Origin: JBKDZR01 sp047971485
Lineage (GTDB): Bacteria; Pseudomonadota; Alphaproteobacteria; Rhodobacterales; Rhodobacteraceae
Length of the DNA: 5,507 bases
Reading direction: 5' to 3'
Assembly (NCBI GenBank): GCA_047971485.1
Contig: JBKDZR010000083.1
Span: forward strand, 1 to 5,507
Under the pieces are notes generated by a model. That model was not told the origin of the DNA. It made no database searches and worked only from the letters and a program-made list of their open reading frames with translations. The position numbers and the translations under genes were made by a program. Positions within the stretch are counted from its first letter, which is position 1, and the number at the start of each line of letters is the position of its first letter. Shown here in pieces: positions 1-5,507 of this stretch.

Positions 1-24
1 CAGGATATCGACATGGCCCATCAT
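1..24 (-). CDS. Start of a further operon gene, truncated by the window edge
   Basis: An ATG at 24-22 overlaps the TGA stop (23-21) of the FAD oxidoreductase as ATGA, the usual arrangement of translationally coupled operon genes. A second in-frame ATG follows at 21-19. Only eight codons are visible, reading MMGHVDIL. The short hydrophobic beta-strand start (VDIL) is what one sees just before a GxGxxG dinucleotide-binding loop, so another FAD/NAD(P)-dependent protein is possible, for example the partner subunit of a two-part amine or opine dehydrogenase. That identity is inference from the neighbour and eight residues only. The upstream ribosome-binding site is weak (GGCGGG), which fits dependence on coupling. 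Confidence 0.4.
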
Positions 25-1202
25 GCCACGCCCGCCACGAAACGGCCGGGATCATAAAGCCCCCGGGCCGCGGCCTGGGCACCGGGATCCATCCGGGGCC
101 GCCCGGTTACCTCGCCGGCGATGAACCGGCCCAGCATCAGCGCCCGACAATAGCCCGAGCCATTATCCCCCGCACAGACCCACAACCCCGGCAGCGCCAG
201 AGGCCCGGCCAGAAAGCGGGCATCGGGCGACACCGCCTCAAAGCGCACCCAGGAACGGAGCAAGGGAAATTCCCGCAGCGACGGGAACAACAGGGCCAGC
301 GTGTCGATGGAACTAAGAACAAACTCCGCCGAGACCTCGCGGATCCCGTCCTTGGCCCCAAGAGGCGCATCACTGAAGGCGACGACCGTGTTGAACAGGA
401 TCTGACCGCCCGCGGATTGCTGGATCTGGGTATAGCCGCTGCCGACCCCGCCCCGGCTTTCCACGGCGCTGACAACGCGACGGATGGTCCCCGCAGGCTG
501 GCGCAACGTGGCCAGGCACTGCGCCTGGCGCGGGACCAGCGGCAGTTTCACCCCCACGCCGGCCGCAATGTCCTGCGACCAAGGACCCGTCGCAAGAATG
601 ACGGTATCCGTCGCAATCTCGGCCCCATCCTCCAGGCGTAACCCGGCAATCCGCCCGGCCCCGAGAATCAGATCCGCTACCGGCGTATGATCGACAACCA
701 CTGCCCCCAGGGCCCGGGCCTCGGCCAACACGCAACGGGCCGCGAGAAACGGATTGACCGTTGCCGTATCCGGCGCAAAGGTCGCGCCAAGCACAGGGCC
801 GGTGAGGCGCGGTTCGATCTTCCGCAGATCCGCAGGGGTCAGCATGCGGCACATAGCCCCCTGCCCCCGTTCTTCAGCAATCCAGCCCGCGCCGCTTTCC
901 ATGCCCCCCGCATCCAGAATGAAACCGATCTGTCCCTGTGGGGTGTATTCGAACGGATTGCCCGTACGTGCGGCCAGATCCCGCCAGAGATCGCATGCGA
1001 AACGCATCAGGGCAAATTCCGGCATCCCATGCATATGACTGCCAATGGCGGCCAGGCTGCCCCCTGTGACCGCACCGCCGATGCTTTTCGCCTCCAGCAA
1101 CAGTGGGCGCAGCCCCGCCTCGGCCAGGGCCAGGGCAATTGACAGGCCAATGATGCCGCCACCCAACACGATCACCTCAGCGCTGCGGGGGGGCGACGCC
1201 AC
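21..1202 (-). CDS. DAO-family FAD-dependent oxidoreductase (glycine oxidase / HcnC / opine oxidase B-like)
   Basis: This is a 393-residue flavoprotein of the D-amino-acid oxidase (DAO) superfamily, predicted to oxidise a C-N bond in an amine, amino acid or opine-like substrate in the cytoplasm or at the inner membrane face. The N-terminus has the Rossmann FAD loop GGGIIG at residues 14-19, with an acidic residue (E37) closing the second strand to bind ribose. An ATGPWS segment lies near residues 204-209, and a second FAD-contacting segment (CAGDNGSG) near 343-350. The C-terminus ends in a YDPGRF motif, reminiscent of the PxRF tail of HcnC and opine oxidase B subunits. I chose GTG at 1202 as start: it has GGAGGG five bases upstream and begins just before the Rossmann strand. 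A longer reading to 1265 would overlap the upstream gene by about 60 bases. The upstream gene stops 1 nt before this start, and the next gene overlaps its stop. The class is well supported; the substrate is unknown. ThiO-like glycine oxidase or sarcosine oxidase-like activity are alternatives. Confidence 0.88.
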   Translation of the reverse strand: MASPPRSAEVIVLGGGIIGLSIALALAEAGLRPLLLEAKSIGGAVTGGSLAAIGSHMHGMPEFALMRFACDLWRDLAARTGNPFEYTPQGQIGFILDAGGMESGAGWIAEERGQGAMCRMLTPADLRKIEPRLTGPVLGATFAPDTATVNPFLAARCVLAEARALGAVVVDHTPVADLILGAGRIAGLRLEDGAEIATDTVILATGPWSQDIAAGVGVKLPLVPRQAQCLATLRQPAGTIRRVVSAVESRGGVGSGYTQIQQSAGGQILFNTVVAFSDAPLGAKDGIREVSAEFVLSSIDTLALLFPSLREFPLLRSWVRFEAVSPDARFLAGPLALPGLWVCAGDNGSGYCRALMLGRFIAGEVTGRPRMDPGAQAAARGLYDPGRFVAGVA

Positions 1203-1203
1203 C

Positions 1204-2136
1204 TCAGCCCTCCGCCCAGACCGTCCGGCGCAACGCCTGGGGGGCGGCCCGCCAGAACCGGGCATCGGTCAGATCCTCTGTCGGCGGCAGCGGTTCCCCA
1301 AGGTCCGTCATCGCGGCCACCGCGTTGGCCATATGGACCGGATCAGGATAGCCCAGCCCCTCGATCAGGGTGGGGCCGGTCAGCGACAGGGCACGAATGG
1401 CCGCCAGTTGGGCAGCCTCTTCCGTGCGGCTCCGATCAGGGCGGGCAGCCAGACAGGCGGCAATGGCGCGCTCGGGGTCGTCAAAGGCGATGGTCCAGCC
1501 CTCCAACACCGCCTCGACCACCGCCTGTACAACCGCCGGATCTTCGTTGACCAGCGTGGCCGAGGTAATCAGCCCGTCCTTAAGAATGGTGCAACCGCTT
1601 GCCTTGCCATCGAAAAGAACCAGGTCCCGGGGCGGGATCTGCTGTGCGATCATGTGCAATTCATGGTAACTGGTCATCTGGCCCGTCGCAATCTGGCCGG
1701 CAAGGAAAGGCCCAACTGTATCCGGCATTTCAACCCGGGCCACGGCATCCTCGGACAGGCCGGCCCGCGCCAGCATCCAGCGCAGTTCCAGATCCTCCTG
1801 TCCCGGCCAGACACCAGCCCGCCGGCCCGCCAGATCGGCCAGCGTCGCAATACCGTCCGAGCGGCGCGCAGGATAAACCAGCGGGCTTTCCTGCTGGATC
1901 GTCAACAGCCAGCGCAAGGCATCAGGCGCGGCGGATTCCAGAAGATGCGCGGGACTGGCCACACACATCTCAGTGCGCCCGGTCAGAACGGCGCTGACCG
2001 GCTTGCACGTGAAATCCAGCCCCTCGCACAGGATCTCAACCCCGGCCTTGCGGGCCAGTCCAAGCTGCTCAGCCAGAAGATAGCCAGCAAACTGGGCCTG
2101 CTTGTGCCACAAAAGGCGGATGCGGATCGTTCTCAT
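1204..2136 (-). CDS. NMT1/THI5-like (SsuA/ThiY-type) substrate-binding-fold protein without signal peptide
   Basis: This 310-residue protein has the type 2 periplasmic-binding fold of the NMT1/THI5/SsuA/ThiY group, which usually delivers thiamine precursors, sulfonates, nitriles or similar small molecules to ABC importers. The signature first strand and helix (LLW, then QAQFAGYLLAEQLGL) lie at residues 8-27. A second lobe follows from about residue 100 (TLADLAGRRAGVW), and NEDPAVVQAVVEA near 197-209 matches the late helix of the family. The ATG at 2136 has GGAG six bases upstream. It begins directly at the first beta strand, so no signal peptide or lipobox is present, and extending to 2166 or 2184 does not add one. 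No permease or ATPase gene is visible. The gene sits between an aldehyde dehydrogenase (51 nt gap) and the FAD oxidoreductase (1 nt gap). It may bind substrate in the cytoplasm, act as a sensor or enzyme, or be exported by another route. The fold is fairly sure; the ligand is unknown. Confidence 0.82.
   Translation of the reverse strand: MRTIRIRLLWHKQAQFAGYLLAEQLGLARKAGVEILCEGLDFTCKPVSAVLTGRTEMCVASPAHLLESAAPDALRWLLTIQQESPLVYPARRSDGIATLADLAGRRAGVWPGQEDLELRWMLARAGLSEDAVARVEMPDTVGPFLAGQIATGQMTSYHELHMIAQQIPPRDLVLFDGKASGCTILKDGLITSATLVNEDPAVVQAVVEAVLEGWTIAFDDPERAIAACLAARPDRSRTEEAAQLAAIRALSLTGPTLIEGLGYPDPVHMANAVAAMTDLGEPLPPTEDLTDARFWRAAPQALRRTVWAEG
1208..1213 (-). promoter_or_regulatory. Ribosome-binding site that fixes the FAD oxidoreductase start
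   Basis: GGAGGG reads on the minus strand at 1213-1208, five bases before the GTG at 1202-1200. It lies within the last codons of the preceding gene. It is the best Shine-Dalgarno match in the operon and decides in favour of the GTG over the upstream alternative at 1265. Confidence 0.75.
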
Positions 2137-2142
2137 CTTCTT

Positions 2143-2146
2143 CTCC
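2143..2146 (-). promoter_or_regulatory. Ribosome-binding site choosing the start of the binding-fold protein
   Basis: GGAG (followed by AAGAAG) stands six bases before the ATG at 2136-2134. The upstream in-frame candidates, ATG at 2166 and TTG at 2184, have no well-spaced site and would only add a non-homologous, proline- and glycine-rich tail. Confidence 0.6.
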
Positions 2147-2187
2147 AATGGCGCTCCAGGGCCCATCGCCCCCCGGAAAACCAAATC

Positions 2188-3717
2188 TCAGCCATAGCGA
2201 TCGCCCCCAGCGAACCAATCCTCAAAACGGTCGGTTGTCCGTACCGTGACCGACCCCTTGATCAAATAGGCCTTCAGCGCATCCCAGCCATTTTCATGGC
2301 CATAGCCGCTTTCGCCGGACCCGCCCCAGATGGAGCGGGGATCGTTCTTGTGATGGTCGTTGATCCAAATGACACCGGCCTTCAGCCGATCCACGACCCG
2401 ATGGGCCAGGTGGATATCCCGCGTCCAGACCGACGCGCCAAGCGCATAGGGACCGGCATTGGCCAGATCCACCGCCTCATCCTCGGTCGCGAACGGGGTT
2501 ACGGACACCACCGGGCCAAAGATCTCATTGTAAAACAGAAGGTTATGTGGGGAAACATCGGCAAAGACAGTCGGCGGCACGAAATACCCGCCTTGCAAAT
2601 GACCGGGCAGATCCGGCAGCGCCCCCCCGGCCACCAGCCGCGCATCGGTTGTGCGGGCCCGGTCGATGAACCCCATGCAGCGGTCGCGCGCCGCTGCCGA
2701 AATCACCGGCCCGATATCCGTCTGGGCCAACGCCGGATCGCCAAGACGCAATCCGTTTACCCGCGCAGCCAGCTTGCTGACAAAGGCCTCATAGATCCCG
2801 CGCTGCACCAGAAAACGGCTGCCTGACACACAGGTCTGCCCCGCCGCCACAAACCCCGCGAACAGGGCTCCGGCCACGGCCTCGTCCAACGCGGCGCTGT
2901 CGAAAATGACGACGGGCGTCTTGCCCCCCAGTTCCAGCGTACAGGGCACCATCCGATCGGCAGCGGCCTTGGCCACAATCTTGCCCGTCGCCGTGCCACC
3001 GGTCAGATCGATATGGGCGACATGGAGATGCCCGACCAGCGCCGCCCCGGCCTCGGCACCCCCGGTCACGACATTGATCACACCGGCAGGAAACCCCGCC
3101 TCGGTGGCCCACTCGGCTAGAAAAAGCGATGTAACGGGGGCCAGTTCGGACGGTTTGACCACAACCGTGTTGCCTGCGGCCAGGGCTGCAGCCAGTTTCT
3201 TGGTCAGAATCAGGATCGGGTGGTTCCAGGGCGTCAACAGCGCGCACACCCCATGCGGGCGATAGCGCGTATAGGTCAGGAAGCCCCCCTTGACCCGGTT
3301 CGAGCCGCCCTCCAACCCAAGGGCAATTCCGGCAAAATAGTCGAACCACTCCGGGATGCGAGCCATCTGGGCACGCATCTCGCGGATCGGACGCCCGGTC
3401 ATCGCCGCCTCGAATGTCGCCAGCGCGGGCATGCGGTCGCGTACGATATCCGCCAGGGCCCGCAAAAGGCGCCCGCGCACATCGCTGTCCAGTGCGGCCC
3501 AAGCGGGAAAGGCCGCTGCCGCCGCGTCGCACGCCGCCGCGACATCCCCGGCGCCGGCTTCTGTCACGCTCCAGCCTTCAAGGCCCGTGGACGGGCGACG
3601 AACGGGGCGGCGCGCCGGACTGAGACCGGTCTGCCAGCACCCGCCATAATGCACCGGAAAGGCCTGCACGGGGGTGGGATCAAACAGCGGACGAAACGCA
3701 GCGGCAGGGTTCGCCAT
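2188..3717 (-). CDS. NAD(P)-dependent aldehyde dehydrogenase (ALDH superfamily)
   Basis: This 509-residue cytoplasmic enzyme should oxidise an aldehyde to a carboxylate with NAD(P)+. All core ALDH motifs are present and correctly spaced: TPWNHP at 162-167 (oxyanion Asn165), KPSE at 188-191 (cofactor Lys188), LTGGTATGK at 238-246, ELGGK at 262-266 (general base Glu262), GQTC at 293-296 (nucleophile Cys296) and EIFGP at 398-402. The 34-residue gap between Glu262 and Cys296 is canonical. The C-terminal block carries NDHHKNDPRS (453-462), then WGGSGESGYGHENG. This differs from the PxGGxKxSGxGRE form of betaine aldehyde dehydrogenases and points to a less common subgroup. I chose ATG 3717, which has AGGGG six bases upstream and gives normal family length; reading back to 3888 adds 57 residues without ALDH character. 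It is the first gene of the intact operon, downstream of the AT-rich promoter island. The exact aldehyde cannot be named. Confidence 0.93.
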   Translation of the reverse strand: MANPAAAFRPLFDPTPVQAFPVHYGGCWQTGLSPARRPVRRPSTGLEGWSVTEAGAGDVAAACDAAAAAFPAWAALDSDVRGRLLRALADIVRDRMPALATFEAAMTGRPIREMRAQMARIPEWFDYFAGIALGLEGGSNRVKGGFLTYTRYRPHGVCALLTPWNHPILILTKKLAAALAAGNTVVVKPSELAPVTSLFLAEWATEAGFPAGVINVVTGGAEAGAALVGHLHVAHIDLTGGTATGKIVAKAAADRMVPCTLELGGKTPVVIFDSAALDEAVAGALFAGFVAAGQTCVSGSRFLVQRGIYEAFVSKLAARVNGLRLGDPALAQTDIGPVISAAARDRCMGFIDRARTTDARLVAGGALPDLPGHLQGGYFVPPTVFADVSPHNLLFYNEIFGPVVSVTPFATEDEAVDLANAGPYALGASVWTRDIHLAHRVVDRLKAGVIWINDHHKNDPRSIWGGSGESGYGHENGWDALKAYLIKGSVTVRTTDRFEDWFAGGDRYG

Positions 3718-3879
3718 CACAGACCCCTGCCCTGCGCAGCCAGACCAGCCCACCCTCGTTTTCCACCAAGCCCGAGTTTCAAGACATGTCTCCGTTTGCG
3801 ACCACCCGGCTTTGGCAAAAGCCATGCGGGGCAGCGGCCTTGTAAAATCCGCTGACAGATCGTCACGGCCTCCAAGGCT

Positions 3880-3907
3880 TGTATACACAAAAACAGAAAA
3901 CGAACAA
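3880..3907 (-). promoter_or_regulatory. Candidate sigma70-like promoter for the aldehyde dehydrogenase operon
   Basis: On the minus strand TTGTTC (3907-3902) and TATACA (3885-3880) are separated by 16 bases. They sit in the only AT-rich stretch of the window, upstream of the first operon gene. The predicted start of transcription, near 3873, leaves a leader of about 155 nt before the ATG at 3717. The match is partial: TTG is kept in the -35 box, and the -10 box agrees at four of six positions. The -10 overlaps a TGTATACA palindrome, so a regulator bound there would block polymerase. Confidence 0.4.
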
Positions 3908-3928
3908 TTCTTCAGTAAATTGCATACA
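3880..3928. promoter_or_regulatory. Paired TG(T/C)ATACA boxes, candidate GntR-family operator
   Basis: TGTATACA at 3880-3887 is a perfect 8 bp palindrome preceded by T, and TGCATACA at 3921-3928 is a one-mismatch copy also preceded by T. Their starts are 41 bp apart, close to four helical turns, so dimers bound to both would face the same side. TTGTATACAA-type sites are typical of GntR/FCD regulators of catabolic operons. One box overlaps the candidate -10 and the other lies just upstream of the -35. No regulator gene is in the window, so the assignment is inference from motif and position. Confidence 0.35.
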
Positions 3929-3932
3929 TTTT

Positions 3933-3946
3933 ATCCAATCTTGGAT
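3933..3946. repeat. 14 bp dyad upstream of the promoter
   Basis: ATCCAA and TTGGAT form a perfect 6 bp inverted repeat around a 2-base centre. It sits 5 bp from the second TGCATACA box in the AT-rich island. It could be a second operator or activator site, but a 6 bp dyad can also arise by chance. Confidence 0.3.
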
Positions 3947-3957
3947 TAACTTTGGCT

Positions 3958-3978
3958 AAAAAATGTGCTTTGAAGCAC
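3958..3978 (-). terminator. Small intrinsic terminator downstream of the PQQ dehydrogenase remnant
   Basis: On the minus strand GTGCT and AGCAC pair around a TCAA tetraloop (3978-3965), directly followed by A and six T (3964-3958). The stem is short (5 bp, plus a possible closing T-A pair) but the T run is right for a rho-independent terminator. It would end transcription from the PQQ gene before the promoter of the next operon. Confidence 0.5.
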
Positions 3979-4004
3979 TCAGCGGGCTGGCCGCCCCCCC
4001 AAAC

Positions 4005-4040
4005 GGGAACAGCCGGCCCAGAACGGAACCGGCTATTCCC
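4005..4040 (-). other. Strong GC-rich hairpin after the PQQ dehydrogenase remnant
   Basis: GGGAACAGCCGG at 4005-4016 and CCGGCTATTCCC at 4029-4040 form a 12 bp stem with a 12 nt loop. In minus-strand RNA every position pairs, with one G-U wobble; in plus-strand RNA that position is a C-A mismatch. This favours a role in the minus-strand transcript. It begins 48 nt beyond the dehydrogenase stop. There is no T run right after it, so it is more likely a 3'-end stabilising or rho-assisted structure that works with the small terminator at 3958-3978. Confidence 0.5.
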
Positions 4041-4088
4041 TGACAACCCTCCAGACCTTGGGCAGGACCAGCACGGCCCCGGCCCGGG

Positions 4089-5507
4089 TCATTCCGGCAA
4101 CGCATAGGCGACGATATAATCGCCCCGCGCCTCGGGGACGGCATAGGTCGAACCGCCGGCCGAGATCACCACATACTGTTTGCCGTTGTCCGCGACATAG
4201 CTGATCGGCGTGGCCGTAGCGCCCACCGGCATCTTGTCCTCCCACAGGGTGCCACCGGTATCCGTATCAAGCGCGCGGATATACCGATCCATTGCCGATC
4301 CGAAGAACGCAACGCCACCTCCGGTGATCACGCTGCCCCCCACCGAGGGCATGCCAATGGGAATGCCTAGCCCGGTACTGACGCCCAGAAAATCCAGGTC
4401 GTCAATGGTCCCGATCGGCCGGGTCCAGACCAACTGACGGGTGTTCAGATCAATACCCGAGATCGTCCCCCAAGGCGGCTGATGACACAACAAACCGGCC
4501 CAGGACAGCAAGGGGGCGCGCAACAACCCATAGGGTGTCCCTTCTTGCGGCGCATAGGGGGCATGGCCACTTTCCAGCTTGGGATAGGGCGGCGTTTCAG
4601 CGCGCGGGATCAACTTGAAGGTCACGGGCAGACGCAGGTCGTTGATGATAGACATCCCCGAGTTTTCATCTATGGACCCTGCCCCCCAGTTGAACCCGCC
4701 CTGTGGCCCCTGTTGCTGCAGGGAAACCTCGGTAGAGGGGGGGCACGAACTCATCCCCGAAATAGCGCACTTTGCGGAACCCGATCCGGCAACTCAGCTG
4801 ATCGATGGGGGTCGCGCCCCACATGTCCGCCTCGGTCAGGGGATTGCCGCCAACCTTGGGCATGCCAACCGAATAGGGCTGGGTCGGGGACAGCCAGCCC
4901 TCATGCTCGGGAATGCCGCCGGTTGTCAGCACCTCTTTCTCGATCACCTCGGCGACCGGCTCACCCGTTTCGCGGTTCAGCATGAACAAATCCTGCCGTT
5001 TGGTCGGCTGGATCAGGATCTTGACGATCTCACCGGTGTCAGGGTCGGTCACATCGTACAGCGACGGCTGCGACGGCAGATCGAAATCCCACAAGTCCCG
5101 ATGCACGGTCTGGAATTTTCAAACCTCGTCCCCGGTAAGGATATCCGGCGCCAAAACAGATGAATTGTATTCATTGTCAAAGGCCCGCCGGTTCGGCCCG
5201 AACACATCCGGCGTGGCATTGCCCAAGGGCAGATAGACAAGACCCAGATCTTCGTCCATCGCGGCGTGGGTCCACATGTTGGGCGTGCCGCGGGTAAAGG
5301 TCTCGCCCTCGGGGGGCCAGCCCTTTTTACCGGGGCGGCCAATATCAAAGGCCCACCGCAGCTCGCCCGTTACCGCATCCATGGCACGGATCAACCCGGT
5401 TTCACCCCGGGCCGCCGGAAACAGCGGCACGGCCAACCTGGTGCAAAACACCGGACACCGCCGCAGAGGGCCTGGCTTTCCGCGCAACGCGCTTATCTCA
5501 ACCAGCG
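4089..5507 (-). pseudogene. Membrane-type PQQ-dependent dehydrogenase (glucose/quinate family), disrupted and 5'-truncated by the window edge
   Basis: An intact relative (such as E. coli Gcd, about 800 residues) oxidises a sugar or polyol in the periplasm and feeds electrons to ubiquinone. Here only the C-terminal propeller part is seen, about 435 codons, in three pieces. Piece one (to 5119) has GLIRAMDAVTGELRWAFD, EGETFTRGTPN and LGLVYLPLGNATPD. It ends at TGA 5121-5119, where relatives have Trp before the xFQTVHxDLWD motif. Piece two runs on in the same frame with LWD (Asp at 5088-5086, the catalytic Asp466 of Gcd by recalled alignment), a Lys at 5001-4999 (Lys493 equivalent) and ADMWGATPIDQLSCR. 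At 4743-4737 a run of seven C shifts the frame by one base. Piece three continues with STEVSLQQQGPQGGFNWG and ends normally with GKQYVVISAGG and YIVAYALPE. No homology is recognisable upstream of about 5400. It is almost certainly non-functional as read, unless the two lesions are sequencing errors. The substrate within the family cannot be set. Confidence 0.85.

Noticed and set aside
1203..1265. N-terminal extension of the FAD oxidoreductase to 1265
   Set aside because: It would overlap the upstream gene by about 60 bases and adds an Arg/Gly/Pro-rich tail. The GTG at 1202 has an excellent ribosome-binding site.
1204..2136. THI5-type pyrimidine (HMP-P) synthase identity
   Set aside because: A His at residue 64 sits where the THI5 suicide His would align, but the PLP-binding Lys four residues before it is absent and there is no CCCFC-type cysteine cluster.
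1045..2826. Plus-strand open frame of 593 codons spanning three minus-strand genes
   Set aside because: It is antisense to genes with clear family motifs, has low-complexity Arg/Gln/Pro/Gly composition and no recognisable domain. Long antisense frames are common in GC-rich DNA.
3718..3888. N-terminal extension of the ALDH to GTG 3888
   Set aside because: The extra 57 residues have no ALDH character and the frame would begin inside the candidate promoter. ATG 3717 gives normal length and has AGGGG upstream.
3674..3949. Plus-strand 91-codon frame across the ALDH start and promoter island
   Set aside because: It crosses the AT-rich regulatory region and the ALDH 5' end, and shows no domain. 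It is judged a chance frame.
5119..5121. TGA as recoded selenocysteine or tryptophan codon
   Set aside because: The family has Trp, not Cys, at this place. Other genes here use TGA as a normal stop, and a separate frameshift also breaks the gene.
4089..5487. Three separate small genes instead of one broken PQQ dehydrogenase
   Set aside because: The pieces align end to end with one family, no start signals precede pieces two and three, and a single base change plus a one-base deletion restores one continuous frame.
1..5507. CRISPR array, tRNA, rRNA, insertion sequence or attachment site
   Set aside because: No spaced direct repeats, cloverleaf-like stretch, transposase motif or terminal inverted repeats were seen on reading either strand.

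Overview
The window is GC-rich and gene-dense. It reads as an alphaproteobacterial, possibly Rhodobacterales-like, chromosome or plasmid segment. That placement rests only on base composition, compact operon layout and gene families, so it is tentative. Every supported gene is on the minus strand, so transcription runs from high to low coordinates.

In transcription order the window first holds the remains of a membrane-type PQQ-dependent dehydrogenase of the glucose/quinate family (about 5507 down to 4089). Its frame is broken by an in-frame TGA at 5121-5119, where relatives carry a tryptophan, and by an extra base in a run of seven C near 4737-4743. The catalytic Asp and PQQ-contact Lys equivalents are still present, which suggests recent inactivation or sequence error. 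After its stop come a strong GC-rich hairpin (4005-4040) and a small terminator-like hairpin with a T run (3958-3978).

Next is an AT-rich island (about 3879-3963) that contrasts with everything around it. It holds a candidate sigma70-like promoter and two TG(T/C)ATACA boxes 41 bp apart, which resemble GntR-family operators. A 155-170 nt leader follows.

The intact operon then runs aldehyde dehydrogenase (3717-2188), a 51 nt gap, a signal-less NMT1/THI5-like periplasmic-binding-fold protein (2136-1204), a 1 nt gap, and a DAO-family FAD-dependent oxidoreductase (1202-21). An ATGA overlap leads into a further gene cut by the window edge (24 to 1). The tight spacing implies co-transcription and translational coupling. 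A plausible but unproven reading is an inducible catabolic module: the FAD enzyme oxidises an amine, amino acid or opine-like compound, the NAD(P)-dependent dehydrogenase clears an aldehyde product, and the binding-fold protein captures or senses the substrate. The substrate cannot be read from the sequence.
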